DNA of 64,000 nucleotides, from contig NZ_JACVPA010000002.1 in NCBI RefSeq assembly GCF_018882155.1, positions 1 to 64,000 of the forward strand. Direction: 5' to 3'. The position numbers and the translations under genes were made by a program. Below are positions 52,054 to 61,748 of the stretch, one piece after another (positions within the stretch are counted from its first letter, which is position 1; each line of letters starts with the position of its first letter). Source of the DNA: Polynucleobacter nymphae (lineage in GTDB: Bacteria > Pseudomonadota > Gammaproteobacteria > Burkholderiales > Burkholderiaceae). The notes beneath the pieces were generated by a model. It did no database searches. It worked only from the letters and a program-made list of their open reading frames with translations, and was not told where the DNA came from.

Positions 52054-52455
52054 TTAAGAAAAACGATCACCAACCCAATAAGCAACACTGGAAACTATTG
52101 CGGTAACAAAACTTCCCCATGCTATATCGATAAATGCCAGTCGCGTTGGAAAGTCTCTCACAACAGCTAGATTGGTGAGATCGTAAGTCATATAGCAGAA
52201 GAACCCGAATAAGGCGCCATATTGCAGTGCATATATCAAGGACTGTTTTGATAGGGCTGGAATGACAACGAAAATCACTGCTCCTAATGCATAGAGTAGG
52301 TAGAAAGCGAGCCCTGCTATAAGCTTTGGTTCACTGGCCATCAAATCGCCCATTTCATCTCGATAAAGGCTTTTAGCTATACCTAAGAGCCAAACTAAAT
52401 CGATTGCAATCATAGTAATCAGAAGTGAAGAGTAGATGGCAAAATACTTGAGCAA
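52054..52455 (-). CDS. DUF2177 family membrane protein
   Basis: 133 residues with four hydrophobic segments. IDLVWLLGIAKSLYRDEMGD at the start, YGALFGFFCYMTYDLTNLAV and the C-terminal IDIAWGSFVTAIVSSVAYW are diagnostic of DUF2177. Function unknown. Convergent with the MFS gene. Confidence 0.87.
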   Translation of the reverse strand: MLKYFAIYSSLLITMIAIDLVWLLGIAKSLYRDEMGDLMASEPKLIAGLAFYLLYALGAVIFVVIPALSKQSLIYALQYGALFGFFCYMTYDLTNLAVVRDFPTRLAFIDIAWGSFVTAIVSSVAYWVGDRFS

Positions 52456-52541
52456 TTAAGTCTCCTTTTGAACCGTTATAGCCTAATAATAAGCATATTA
52501 TGGAAAGTATAGATCAGTAGTTCAATTTGAAGGGAGTCAAT

Positions 52542-52982
52542 ATGTTTAAGCATTTATTGGTGCCAGTCGATGGCTCAGATATCAGCAAAAAATCATTGAA
52601 GAAAGTGGCTGAACTTGCAAAAGCGGATGGCGCTGCTGTGACCTTGGTATATGTATCTGACTCTTTACCTCCAATGGTGTACTCCGATAGCACTATGGGC
52701 TATGGAATCACTCAAAAGGATCATCAGAAGGCTTGCGAAGCCTATGCAAAAGATGTATTTAAAAAATCTACCGCTGCACTTGGTGCAGCTAGCAAAGCTA
52801 AAACACTACATATCTCCAATTCTAATTTATCCGAAGGTATTTTAGACGGCGCTAAAAAATCAAAAGCTGATGTGATCGTGATGGCTTCGCATAAGCGCAC
52901 AGGTATTAAAGGTATGTTGCTTGGTAGCGAAACCCATGAAGTAATTGTGCACTCGAAGTTGCCAGTATTAGTGCTTGGTTGA
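52542..52982 (+). CDS. Universal stress protein (UspA family)
   Basis: About 146 residues from ATG 52542 (AGGGAG upstream); an in-frame start at 52527 lies before that site. HLLVPVDGSDISKKSLKKV opens the Usp fold and GMLLGSETHEVIVHSKLPVLVLG gives the ATP-binding G-x2-G-x9-G(S/T) type motif, here GS then E. Probably a nucleotide-binding stress protein. Confidence 0.92.
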   Translation: MFKHLLVPVDGSDISKKSLKKVAELAKADGAAVTLVYVSDSLPPMVYSDSTMGYGITQKDHQKACEAYAKDVFKKSTAALGAASKAKTLHISNSNLSEGILDGAKKSKADVIVMASHKRTGIKGMLLGSETHEVIVHSKLPVLVLG

Positions 52983-53008
52983 TTAAGGGAGCTTTGCTTG
53001 CTTAAAGA

Positions 53009-53032
53009 AATAGGGTCCATGTGGACCCTATT
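53009..53032. terminator. Terminator hairpin after uspA
   Basis: AATAGGGTCCA/TGGACCCTATT, an 11-base perfect inverted repeat around TG, followed by a T-rich stretch (GTTATTTC). It lies 27 bases after the uspA stop. Confidence 0.75.
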
Positions 53033-53059
53033 GTTATTTCTTGGCTAGTATTTTTTCTA

Positions 53060-53089
53060 AAGCCCCATCAATTTGGATTGATGGGGCTT
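53060..53089. terminator. Hairpin overlapping the 3' end of the M23 peptidase gene
   Basis: AAGCCCCATCAA (53060-53071) and TTGATGGGGCTT (53078-53089) form a perfect 12-bp stem with a six-base loop. The stop codon and last codons of the peptidase lie within it. Only a weak T-run follows on the minus strand; TTTTTT precedes it on the plus strand. Confidence 0.55.
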
Positions 53090-54486
53090 CCCAGTAAAAG
53101 AATTTCTCTTGTGAGCTGACCACTTTCATTGTTTCGCATAGACCATAAATCTAGCTGAGTCTTTAAAGCATACGGATCTACATACACACCATTCTTTCTG
53201 AGTTCGAAATGGAGATGTGGGCCAGTTGACCTTCCAGTTGACCCAACATAACCAATTTCAAAGCCACGACGCACTTCATTGCCTACTGCAAGCTCAACGT
53301 TGTAGTTACTTAAGTGTGCATAGTAGGTCTGATAGTTACCAGGATGTTCCAAGATAATCAGGTTGCCAAAAGCACCGCTATAGCCAATATGCGCGACTCT
53401 GCCATTGGCTACGCTAAAGATAGGTGTGCCGCTTGGGGCAGCATAATCAATACCCATGTGGGTGCGATAGCGCTGCTTAGGCGGTGCTGCTTGGGGGGTA
53501 GACGCATTAGCGCTTGGGCGCTTGCTGGACGCACGAACGCTACCAACACCTCGTGAGATGCGGCGATAACTTAGTGGATTTGTCCAAAAGGAACGCTCGA
53601 GGGATTCCCCGGTACCAGTAAAAAATCCACCAGGGATGTCGTTACGGTCTACCCAGTAGGCGCTTGCAAATACCTCTTTGTTGACTGGGTCAATAATTTC
53701 AGTAGCCCAGATTTGGGCCCATCTCTCCCGATCACCAAAGTCCACAATTAAACGAACAATGCTATTGGTATTTTCTAATGCACTATTTTCTTCTGGGTAG
53801 ATCTGTTTAATAAGAGAATTTAACTCCCAAACCAACTCAACTGGCAGAACGTCCCCTACCTTGCGGGGGTCATATAAAACATCCTGCAATGGAATTCGTA
53901 ATTCAGTCAGATTCTTAGATTCATTCTTTAAATAGTCTTGTTGGATTAAGAATCCACCGAATGCAGACGGTGTGAATGTCCATACCTCTGTTTTACTATC
54001 TTGAAGAGGGCCATTCATAATACTAAGTGAGTCAAAGCGATTGCGACTACCAAATGCAGCTGCGTACGGAATGCAATCTCCGCGCATACGGTTAAAGAAT
54101 GGTTTCGTCTGAGCTTTGAAAAACTCTGAAAGCTGACGGTTATCAATCCCGATGCTAGCAGGCAAATTGTCCTCGTTGAAATTACGTCGTAGACAACCTT
54201 GAACGACTCGGTAATCTAGATTACTGGCGCTATCTAAATCTACTTCATCAGGGTCTTTACTTTGGGATAGTGCAGGATTCAGGCTATTGCTTTTTGAAGT
54301 CCCTCTTGTCGCATTATCTTTAAAGCCAACTGGTTTTGTATTCCGAACAGTCACCTTTTTACGGGTTTCGTTCGTTTGGGCGCTAGCTGTTGGTATAAGC
54401 CCAGGCAGCAGGCTAAGATAGCTAAATCCAATCAGAATGAGTGCTCCTTGCAATAGCGAGCGACAAGTTACTTTTTTATTCACCAC
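53068..54486 (-). CDS. M23-family peptidoglycan metallopeptidase
   Basis: 472 residues, GTG start. N-terminal signal/anchor (about 11-34). Residues about 340-450 are the LytM/M23 domain: HMGIDYAAPSGTP (His and Asp zinc ligands), GNLIILEHPG, YYAHLSNY and the final GPHLHFELR (HxH). The 300-residue N-terminal part matches no domain I recognise but resembles OapA/NlpD-like spacers in betaproteobacterial MepM homologues. It probably cuts cross-links in cell-wall growth. Confidence 0.9.
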   Translation of the reverse strand: MVNKKVTCRSLLQGALILIGFSYLSLLPGLIPTASAQTNETRKKVTVRNTKPVGFKDNATRGTSKSNSLNPALSQSKDPDEVDLDSASNLDYRVVQGCLRRNFNEDNLPASIGIDNRQLSEFFKAQTKPFFNRMRGDCIPYAAAFGSRNRFDSLSIMNGPLQDSKTEVWTFTPSAFGGFLIQQDYLKNESKNLTELRIPLQDVLYDPRKVGDVLPVELVWELNSLIKQIYPEENSALENTNSIVRLIVDFGDRERWAQIWATEIIDPVNKEVFASAYWVDRNDIPGGFFTGTGESLERSFWTNPLSYRRISRGVGSVRASSKRPSANASTPQAAPPKQRYRTHMGIDYAAPSGTPIFSVANGRVAHIGYSGAFGNLIILEHPGNYQTYYAHLSNYNVELAVGNEVRRGFEIGYVGSTGRSTGPHLHFELRKNGVYVDPYALKTQLDLWSMRNNESGQLTREILLLGSPINPN

Positions 54487-54487
54487 G

Positions 54488-54525
54488 TAATTATCTAATA
54501 ATGTGAGATGGCACTCAGATAATTA
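54488..54525. promoter_or_regulatory. Inverted repeat upstream of the M23 gene
   Basis: TAATTATCT (54488-54496) and AGATAATTA (54517-54525) form 9-base perfect arms 20 bases apart, directly before the peptidase GTG. The arrangement may be an operator or a structured leader. No consensus is recognised. Confidence 0.35.
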
Positions 54526-54548
54526 TGTTGTAGCGCAACAAATTCAAT

Positions 54549-55475
54549 TTAGTCTTGGTCTGGCGCGACCTTCAGTACTGCAAATGCAGCTTTGAGTCGC
54601 TCTTCGTAATTCTTTTTGATAATGGTCGCCTCTTCGGGGCTCCAACTCCGAAAGCCTTCACCTTTATTGATACCAGTTTTGCCACTTTTAACCAAGTTGC
54701 TAATACATGCTGGTGGGGCTGTGATATTCGATAGGGAGGGGTATATCAGTTCTGCAGCGAGGGTCATACCTTCCCATCCAGAGATTTCTTTTTGCGTCAT
54801 TGGACCAACGGCAGCATAACGAAAGCCAAAACTAAATCTCACTGCAGTATCGATATCTTCAGGAGTAGCAATTCCATCTTCTACCAAAGAGAGGGCTTCA
54901 CGCATCAAGGCATGCTGAATGCGATTAGCTAAAAATCCTGGGATATCTTTTTTTACCAGCACCGGTTTTTTGTCATGAGCTCGGTAAAGTTCGCAAACCT
55001 GATTGGCTAAGACTAGATCAGAGTGCTTCCCTAAAACAATTTCCACTAGGGGCACGATATGTGCTGGCATGAAATAGTGCGTATTGAGCATGCGATGGGC
55101 AGTCTTCAGATCGCCGGCGATATCACTGATTGGAAAGCCCGAGCTATTGCTCCCAATCGGAATATGTGAAGGGACTCTTTGATCGAGATCGGCGAAGATC
55201 TCCTTTTTAAGATCTAAGCGCTCAGAAATAGTTTCGATCACCAAAACAGTATCTTGCCAGTCATTCCAGTCAGCAATGCTCCCGGCAAGAAGCCTTGCTC
55301 CAAGCTTTTGCCATTCAGGATTAATGGAGGTGGCACATGCTTGGATTGCCTCAAAGCACTTTTCAGCCTTTTCTTGAGTGCGCCCAAGAATAATGGTATC
55401 GGTCCCATAGGCTATAAATCCTGCTGCTATGCCTACACCCATGGTGCCACTTCCAATAACGACAACTTTGCGCAT
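54549..55475 (-). CDS. 3-hydroxyacyl-CoA dehydrogenase-family NAD-dependent enzyme
   Basis: 308 residues. Rossmann IGSGTMGVGIAAGFIAYG, then ASNSS-equivalent GSNSSGFPISDIA, HYFMPAHIVPLVEIV with the active-site His, and the C-terminal helical FGFRYAAVGPMTQ. It is a close paralogue of the protein at 61749-62690. Members with this shape include L-gulonate 3-dehydrogenase/lambda-crystallin and carnitine dehydrogenase, which act on small hydroxy acids rather than CoA esters. Divergent from the enolase-family gene. Confidence 0.88.
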   Translation of the reverse strand: MRKVVVIGSGTMGVGIAAGFIAYGTDTIILGRTQEKAEKCFEAIQACATSINPEWQKLGARLLAGSIADWNDWQDTVLVIETISERLDLKKEIFADLDQRVPSHIPIGSNSSGFPISDIAGDLKTAHRMLNTHYFMPAHIVPLVEIVLGKHSDLVLANQVCELYRAHDKKPVLVKKDIPGFLANRIQHALMREALSLVEDGIATPEDIDTAVRFSFGFRYAAVGPMTQKEISGWEGMTLAAELIYPSLSNITAPPACISNLVKSGKTGINKGEGFRSWSPEEATIIKKNYEERLKAAFAVLKVAPDQD

Positions 55476-55581
55476 AGTCCATCCACCGGTTAATTGCTGA
55501 ATATCTTAATTATTCCCTATTCAGGCTGACGCCACACATTTAAATTATCGATACAATCGTTTTTTGAAATAAGGAGTCCAG

Positions 55582-56715
55582 ATGCCAATTATTGAATCCG
55601 TTCAGGTTGCTTCAGTAGCAGTACCTTTAGATAAAGTCACTTCATTTTCTACTCGCACCGTTTCTGAGCGCCACTATTGCTTAGTCAAGGTTCGTGGTAA
55701 GGATGGCAATGAAGGTATTGGTTTTTGTTACGTTGGCAGTGCTGGCGGTGATATTGCCAAAATTGCTGTCGAGCAATTATTGGCGTCAAAGTTGATTGGG
55801 CAAAACAGTCATCGTAGCGAAGGTTTGTGGATGGAGATGTATAACGAATCCATCCTTCAGGGGCGTACCGGCGCCGTCATGCGTGGCATCTCTATTTTAG
55901 ATACCGCACTGTGGGATCTCAATGCGCGCTCTGTTGGCCTACCTTTACATCAGTACCTTGGCTCTGTAGTGGATGATCGAGTCCCTGCATATGCAAGTGG
56001 CGGCTATTACCTTGAGGGCAAGACTCCAGCCAAGCTTGGCAAGGAAATGGAGTCTTATGTTCAGCAGGGATTTAAAGCCGTCAAGATGAAAGTAGGTCGT
56101 TTATCACCTGCTGAAGAAGAGGCTCGAGTGAAGGCTGCTCGCAAAGCGATTGGTGATGATATTTTACTGACTTTAGACGCCAATAATGCATGGCGTGATT
56201 TACCAACCGCACTAGAGTATGTGCGCCGTTTTGAAGCCTATAACCCATACTGGATTGAAGAGCCATTTTCACCAGATGCGATTGACTTACATGCTGCTCT
56301 CGCCCGCCTAACTAAGATCAATGTTGCTACTGGCGAAATGGAGGCTGGACGCTGGCGCTTTAGGGAGTTAATTGATGCGGGTGGGGCAAGGATTCTCCAA
56401 TCGGATGCAGCGGTTTGTGGTGGCATTACCGAGTGGCGCAGGATCTCTGCCTATGCAGATTTGAAGGGCGTCACGGTTTGCCCACATTGGATGCATGATT
56501 TGCATGCACCATTAGTCGCTGCTACACCCAATGCCCGTTTTGTAGAGTTCTTCCTAGATGATCAGGTGCTCAATTTCCGTAGGCTCATTAATAAGCAACT
56601 GACTTTTAAGAACGGTGATTTGATTTTGCATAAAACACCAGGATTAGGGTTTGAGTTCGATGAGGCTGCAGTGAAAAAATATGCCGGTAAAGCAGCCTGG
56701 ACAAAAATTACCTAA
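55582..56715 (+). CDS. Enolase-superfamily (mandelate racemase/muconate lactonizing type) dehydratase
   Basis: 377 residues, AAGGAG upstream. Catalytic KMKVG (Lys-x-Lys), metal ligands in LTLDANNAW (Asp), WIEEPF (Glu) and ATGEMEAG (Glu), and a His in CPHWMHDLHAPL. The Lys-x-Lys plus His arrangement marks the mandelate racemase subgroup, mostly acid-sugar dehydratases. Its neighbours (DapA-family enzyme, TRAP uptake, hydroxyacid dehydrogenases) fit an acid-sugar pathway. The exact sugar is not evident. Confidence 0.88.
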   Translation: MPIIESVQVASVAVPLDKVTSFSTRTVSERHYCLVKVRGKDGNEGIGFCYVGSAGGDIAKIAVEQLLASKLIGQNSHRSEGLWMEMYNESILQGRTGAVMRGISILDTALWDLNARSVGLPLHQYLGSVVDDRVPAYASGGYYLEGKTPAKLGKEMESYVQQGFKAVKMKVGRLSPAEEEARVKAARKAIGDDILLTLDANNAWRDLPTALEYVRRFEAYNPYWIEEPFSPDAIDLHAALARLTKINVATGEMEAGRWRFRELIDAGGARILQSDAAVCGGITEWRRISAYADLKGVTVCPHWMHDLHAPLVAATPNARFVEFFLDDQVLNFRRLINKQLTFKNGDLILHKTPGLGFEFDEAAVKKYAGKAAWTKIT

Positions 56716-56723
56716 ATCCCTAA

Positions 56724-58736
56724 TTAGGAGGGCTTGCGATTTAACTTTAAATGGGTCAGTGTTTGCGTAATGAGCACTAAACCAAACCCAATAAAGCCAA
56801 TCAGGTCAGCCTCACTGGATGGATAAGCTAAAGCAACTCCTGAGACGACCATGATGACGCGTTCAAAGATTTTGGTTTTTTCAATAAACCAGCCTTGTAG
56901 TCCACCGGCTAAACAGATAATGCCAACCACTGCAGTAAATGAGATCCAGCCAATCTGCATCCAATCTGCTTGTTCTAGGGCGCTACTAGATCCCATCAAT
57001 AGTAGGCTGACCCCGGACTTGTCTAACACAAACATGAATGGCACCAGAATCGCTGGAGCTACATATTTCCAAGTTTGCAAAGTCGTCTTATAGGGGTTGC
57101 CTTTGCAAATCGCTGCAGCTGCAAATGGAGAGAGCGCTGTTGGAGGAGAAACCTCTGAGAGAACGGCGTAGTAAAAGATAAACATGTGAGCTGCAAATGC
57201 TGGCACACCTAAATTGATTAATGCTGGTGCTGCAATCACTGCGCAAATAATGTATGACGCAGTTACTGGAACTGCGAGACCCACAATCCAAACAATTAAG
57301 GCAGTGAAAATCGCGGTAAGTAATAGTGAGCCACCTGCATACTGAATCACAATGGAGCTAAATTTCAAACCAAGACCAGTTAGGGTCACGGTGCCAACAA
57401 TCAGACCAGCGCCTGCACAGGTTGCAGCGATAGCCAACACACCGGTTGATCCTGAGGCAAGTGCTTTAGTCAGGTTAGAGTTATAAAGCCCTGAAAGAAT
57501 AGGCTCCTTGCCCTTAAACCAGGCCCAAGGAATGATTGCAGTGTCTTCACGCAACATGCTAGAGAAAGCAGATACGACGGTTGCCCAAAACACCGACATC
57601 ACAGGCGAGAAGCCATACATCATGAATACTACAATTGAAATGAGGGAGAAGAAATGAAACCAGTATTTTTTTGTAAGTGACCAAGCACTTTCTGCTGTTT
57701 CGAAATGAATATTCTTCATGCCGTATTTACGGACATCAATCTCAACCATTACAAATAAACCAAGATAGAACAGAATGGTTGGAATGGTTGCCATCAGCAA
57801 CACATCTAAATAAGAGATCTTGAGAAAGTCTGCAATTAAGAATGCAGCAGCACCCAAAACTGGCGGTGAGATGATGGCACCAAGACCCCCTGCAGCTAAG
57901 AGACCGCCAGCAGCATTCTTTTCATAGCCCACTTTCTCTAGCATGGGCGCGGCAACTGAACCTACGGTAACAGTAGTTGCGACACCTGATCCAGATGGAC
58001 CACCCATTAAGAATGAGGACAGCACAATAGTTCTACCAACCCCTGAGGATTTGCCACCCATTGCAGCAAAGGAAAAGTCAATAAAGAATTTACCAGCGCC
58101 AGTAAATTGCAAGAATGCGCCAAAGATCGTGAAAAGAATAATCAGAGTTGCAGAGACATCGACTGCAGTGCCATAGATACCCTCTAGACTCATATACATA
58201 TAACCCACTAGGCGATCGAGATCATAGCCTTTGTGTGTCCATGGCGCAGGCAGGTAGTTGCCAAAGAAAGCGTAAAGTAAAAAGAGCACGGTAACGGTTA
58301 CTAAGACCATGCCATTGGTTCTTCTAACGCTCTCTAGTATGAGTAGGATGAGGAAAATACCTACCATGACGTCAGTAGAGTTTGGCGCGGTGTTTCTGTC
58401 CATAAATTCATCGCCACCACTCAGGATGTAATAAGCGATAGCAACTGAGCCTATGGCAAATAAAACATCCCACAACATCAACTTGTTTTTAAAGCGAGCA
58501 GCAATAGGAAAGCTTAAGAACACTAAAAATAAAACTAAGGCAACGTGGATTACACGTAATTGCTGCGTTGGAACAATGGAGTAGGCAGCATAAAGATGAA
58601 ATAAAGACATGCCGACTGCAACCAAGGTGATGAACTTGGCCAATAGACCCTTGTAATCATTAGAATCCCCCTCTTCTTGCTTAATGAAGGCATCTAATTT
58701 TTCTTGGGTTTCGTTGTCAATCACGTTTTGATTCAT
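56724..58736 (-). CDS. TRAP transporter fused permease (4TM-12TM)
   Basis: 670 residues with about 17-18 membrane segments. The DctM-like core is typical of TAXI-TRAP fused permeases: GGPSGSGVATTVTVGSVAAPMLEKVGYEKNAAG-type stretch around residue 250, GLGAIISPPVLGAAAFL, and SEVSPPTALSPFAAAAICKGNP. The DctQ-like small subunit is fused at the N-terminus. It imports an organic acid with Na+ or H+, with the TAXI receptor encoded upstream. Confidence 0.93.
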   Translation of the reverse strand: MNQNVIDNETQEKLDAFIKQEEGDSNDYKGLLAKFITLVAVGMSLFHLYAAYSIVPTQQLRVIHVALVLFLVFLSFPIAARFKNKLMLWDVLFAIGSVAIAYYILSGGDEFMDRNTAPNSTDVMVGIFLILLILESVRRTNGMVLVTVTVLFLLYAFFGNYLPAPWTHKGYDLDRLVGYMYMSLEGIYGTAVDVSATLIILFTIFGAFLQFTGAGKFFIDFSFAAMGGKSSGVGRTIVLSSFLMGGPSGSGVATTVTVGSVAAPMLEKVGYEKNAAGGLLAAGGLGAIISPPVLGAAAFLIADFLKISYLDVLLMATIPTILFYLGLFVMVEIDVRKYGMKNIHFETAESAWSLTKKYWFHFFSLISIVVFMMYGFSPVMSVFWATVVSAFSSMLREDTAIIPWAWFKGKEPILSGLYNSNLTKALASGSTGVLAIAATCAGAGLIVGTVTLTGLGLKFSSIVIQYAGGSLLLTAIFTALIVWIVGLAVPVTASYIICAVIAAPALINLGVPAFAAHMFIFYYAVLSEVSPPTALSPFAAAAICKGNPYKTTLQTWKYVAPAILVPFMFVLDKSGVSLLLMGSSSALEQADWMQIGWISFTAVVGIICLAGGLQGWFIEKTKIFERVIMVVSGVALAYPSSEADLIGFIGFGLVLITQTLTHLKLNRKPS

Positions 58737-58783
58737 GTCCCAGCCTGTCTATATTTATATTTATGCACTGCACTAAAACAGAA

Positions 58784-58804
58784 GGGGTGAGATTAACTCA
58801 CCCC
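58784..58804 (-). other. Intercistronic hairpin between TAXI receptor and permease genes
   Basis: GGGGTGAG (58784-58791) and CTCACCCC (58797-58804) form an 8-bp GC-rich stem with loop ATTAA in the 76-bp gap. On the minus strand it is followed by a CTTCTGTTTT stretch. It could cause partial termination or protect the receptor message, giving more receptor than permease. Confidence 0.55.
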
Positions 58805-58812
58805 GATATAAC

Positions 58813-59763
58813 TTAATTTACCTTGACACCCTTTTCTTTAAGATACTTCAATGCACCTGGATGATAAGCAACTGGTGTTGCATTCGCTTTTTGGCTCTCT
58901 AATTTAATGTTTCTGAACTCAGCATGTGAGCGGACCAATTCAAGTTGATTATCAAATATAGCCTTGACGATTTTGTAGGCCTCTGCATCAGGCATAGAAG
59001 CGTTAACAACTAGAAGATTTGCAACTGCTGCAACGTTGTTATCTTTCGCCATACCACTGTAAGTTTGCTTTGTAATCACAGTTGGGAAGTAAAGGTTGCC
59101 ATATTTTTTATTCATAGCAGGAACTTCAGCAGCAGTATCTACCATCACAATTTTCATACCAGGACTGTTTGCAAGATCAGTCACTGCTGCAGTGGGTAAG
59201 CCGCCTACCCAGAAGAATGCATCAATCTTGCGATCCTTTACCGCATTGACAGATTCAGCAACGCTTAAACGCTCACGCTTGACATCTTTATCCTTATCTA
59301 GACCTGCAGCCTCTAGCAAGCGAAAGGCCATGACTTCAGTGGCACTTCCTGGCGCGCCTGTACTGACACGTTTGCCTTTTAAATCCTTCATTGTTTTAAT
59401 GCCGGTTGATTCAACGGTAGCTACGTGCATGAGGTTTGGATAGAGTATCAGTAAGGCTCTTAGATCCACTGGTTTATCTTTGAATTTATCGTCACCAACC
59501 GATGCGTCTTTAGCAGCATCAGCCATTGAGAAGGCAACGTAAGGTTTGCCAGTACCAACGAGTTTTAAGTTATCTACAGAGCCACCAGTAACTTCAGCCG
59601 TAGCTGACATACCTGGTACTTTGTTAGATAGCATGGCAGCAAGGCCGCCACCCATTGGGTAATAAACACCGCCAGTGCCACCGGTTGCAATCGAAATATT
59701 CTGTGCTTGTGCGCTTGCCCATAAGAAACTGAGGGAAAGAATAATGACTTTAAGTAGTTTCAT
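58813..59763 (-). CDS. TAXI-family TRAP solute receptor
   Basis: 316 residues, AGGAG upstream. Signal peptide ends near AQA. IATGGTGGVYYPMGGGLAAML is the TAXI family N-terminal signature; KGKRVSTGAPGSATEVMAF and KIDAFFWVGGLPTAAV are ligand-site segments. It belongs to the four-gene minus-strand operon with the TRAP permease. Ligand probably a hydroxy or sugar acid. Confidence 0.93.
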   Translation of the reverse strand: MKLLKVIILSLSFLWASAQAQNISIATGGTGGVYYPMGGGLAAMLSNKVPGMSATAEVTGGSVDNLKLVGTGKPYVAFSMADAAKDASVGDDKFKDKPVDLRALLILYPNLMHVATVESTGIKTMKDLKGKRVSTGAPGSATEVMAFRLLEAAGLDKDKDVKRERLSVAESVNAVKDRKIDAFFWVGGLPTAAVTDLANSPGMKIVMVDTAAEVPAMNKKYGNLYFPTVITKQTYSGMAKDNNVAAVANLLVVNASMPDAEAYKIVKAIFDNQLELVRSHAEFRNIKLESQKANATPVAYHPGALKYLKEKGVKVN

Positions 59764-59795
59764 TTTGTCTCCTGATTATTTTGTAATAAATCGAG

Positions 59796-60722
59796 TTAAA
59801 GACCTGGCATGCTGAAATTGGCCGCTTTAAGTTCACTCAATAATTTAGCTTGTTGATCAGCAGTCAATTGCATGAGTGGTGGGCGTACTCTTAACCATTC
59901 AGGATCTTTACTGAAATGGGCAACAGCAGTTTTCATCCCAGCAATCATTTGGTACTTGGCAAAAATACTGCGCAACCGATCTAGGTCTGCTTGGCGTTCA
60001 TCGGCATCTGATTCTCTCCAGTGCGTTGCAACATCAGCAATTGCTTTTGGATTGACGTTTGCGGTTGCAGAAATACAGCCAACCCCACCAGCACGTAAGG
60101 TACGCATGAGGAATGTTTCACTACCGGCGTATACGCGGAAGCCTGAGCTAGCCAGTAGTTTAATAACGGATTCTGTGTATTCCCAATCACCAGAGCTATC
60201 TTTCATGCCAATAACAGTTTTTGGATACTCTTTAATTAAGCGTTCTAGCAACGAAAGGCTTAAATTGATTTTGGTGACAGGGGGTATGTTGTAAATATAA
60301 ACTTGCAACGCTGAGTTACCCATCCTTTGAATTACTTCAGAGAAGTAGGCAAACAGACCATCATCGGTAATATCTTTGTAGTAGAAGGGTGGCAGCATTA
60401 ATACGCCCGCACACTTATGGCTTACAGCATGGGCAGTCATCCGATAAGTGCTCTCGACAGAAGTCGAGCCAGTACCGGGCATCATATGTTCTGGATTTAA
60501 ACCACCTTCAATCAGCGCGGTAAGCGTATTCATCTTTTGTGTGGCAGACATCGAATTTGCTTCGGAGTTGGTTCCAAAGATTGCCTGACCAACGCCATTT
60601 GCATCTAGCCATTTGCATTGTTTGAGCAATTTTTGTGCGTCTGGAGTGCCATCTGCTTTGAACGGTGTTAATACAGGAGATAACACTGCAGGTAGGGTGG
60701 ATGGAATTAAAGAAATGGTCAT
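59796..60722 (-). CDS. Dihydrodipicolinate synthase/N-acetylneuraminate lyase-family protein
   Basis: 308 residues, GGAG upstream of ATG 60722. (beta/alpha)8 barrel: PVLTPFKADGTPD, IFGTNSEANSMS (GTTGE-like), Tyr in VYIYNIPPVT and Schiff-base Lys in VIGMKDSSGDW. Context points to a 2-keto-3-deoxy-acid aldolase or dehydratase downstream of the enolase-family enzyme, rather than lysine biosynthesis. Confidence 0.9.
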   Translation of the reverse strand: MTISLIPSTLPAVLSPVLTPFKADGTPDAQKLLKQCKWLDANGVGQAIFGTNSEANSMSATQKMNTLTALIEGGLNPEHMMPGTGSTSVESTYRMTAHAVSHKCAGVLMLPPFYYKDITDDGLFAYFSEVIQRMGNSALQVYIYNIPPVTKINLSLSLLERLIKEYPKTVIGMKDSSGDWEYTESVIKLLASSGFRVYAGSETFLMRTLRAGGVGCISATANVNPKAIADVATHWRESDADERQADLDRLRSIFAKYQMIAGMKTAVAHFSKDPEWLRVRPPLMQLTADQQAKLLSELKAANFSMPGL

Positions 60723-60734
60723 GCTGACTCCGTT

Positions 60735-61664
60735 TTAATTAGATACTTCTGATAGAAGTGGTTGTTGTGCAAAAAAAGCTTCTAAATTATCTACAGCTAA
60801 ATTGGTCATGGCTATCCGTGTTTCTGTGGTGGCACTACCTATATGAGGTGTTAGTAAAACATTATCCAACCTTAAGAAGGCTGGATTGGGATTTGGTTCA
60901 TTCTCAAAAACATCTAGAGCAGCACCAGCAATCTTTTTATGTTGCAGCGCATATAAAAGGGCCTCCTCATTTACTACGCTACCACGGGCAATATTGATTA
61001 AAAAAGCTGCGGGTCCTAAAGCCTCCAAAACTTCTGCATTAACCATCTTGTTGGTCTCTGGAGTGGCAGGACAAGCTAAGAAGAGAACATCGCTATTGCG
61101 AGCTAAATCTTTAATATCTCGATAGTAGGTGTAGGGCACCTGTTTTGGGCTCGGGCCGCTATAGGCAATCTCAACTTTGAAAGGCTCAAGTCGTTTGGCT
61201 AAATCTTGGCCAATACGGCCCATACCCACAATACCAACAGTCTTTCCAGCCAGAGTAGTCGCTAACTTAAAAGGGGTTTTTGACCAGGCACCGCTTTTGA
61301 GAAAGGCCTCGGATTCAGGAATGCGGCGAAGAAGGCCAAGCATCATGCCAATAGCCAGTTCACAGACTGCATCATTGAGGACGCCCGGGGTATTGGTAGC
61401 TTTGATGCCGTGCTCTTTAAGGTACGCCAGAGGTAGATTGTCATATCCAACCCCGCAGGTGGCAACCATACGAATGCTGGGAATTTGTTTGACTAGAGCC
61501 TCAGGTAGCTTAGTATTGGAGCGCAGCAAGATAGCATCAAATCTTCCAGCAGGTGCGGGAGCTTGAGGATCTGGATGGTAAATGGGGGTAAAGCGGCGAT
61601 TGATTTCTGCCTGCATTAATTCAGGGAAATGGCCTACCTGTAGCACCGAATTGACGGGGATCAT
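60735..61664 (-). CDS. D-2-hydroxyacid dehydrogenase (glyoxylate/hydroxypyruvate reductase type)
   Basis: 309 residues. NAD-binding GIVGMGRIGQDLAKRL, catalytic Arg in INIARGSVVNE, Glu in FENEPNPNP and His in LLTPHIGSATTET. The family reduces 2-keto acids such as hydroxypyruvate or glyoxylate. First gene of the operon leading to the DapA-family enzyme and TAXI-TRAP transporter. Confidence 0.92.
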   Translation of the reverse strand: MIPVNSVLQVGHFPELMQAEINRRFTPIYHPDPQAPAPAGRFDAILLRSNTKLPEALVKQIPSIRMVATCGVGYDNLPLAYLKEHGIKATNTPGVLNDAVCELAIGMMLGLLRRIPESEAFLKSGAWSKTPFKLATTLAGKTVGIVGMGRIGQDLAKRLEPFKVEIAYSGPSPKQVPYTYYRDIKDLARNSDVLFLACPATPETNKMVNAEVLEALGPAAFLINIARGSVVNEEALLYALQHKKIAGAALDVFENEPNPNPAFLRLDNVLLTPHIGSATTETRIAMTNLAVDNLEAFFAQQPLLSEVSN

Positions 61665-61748
61665 GTCTCACAATGTTTTATATTGAATAATGACCCCCAT
61701 TGTATGTGCATTTTTAGGTAAAAGTCTGTCCCTTTAGGAGAATGTGTG

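Noticed and set aside
59872..60294. 140-codon antisense frame within the DapA-family gene
   Set aside because: Shadow frame; the minus-strand gene has a full catalytic motif set.
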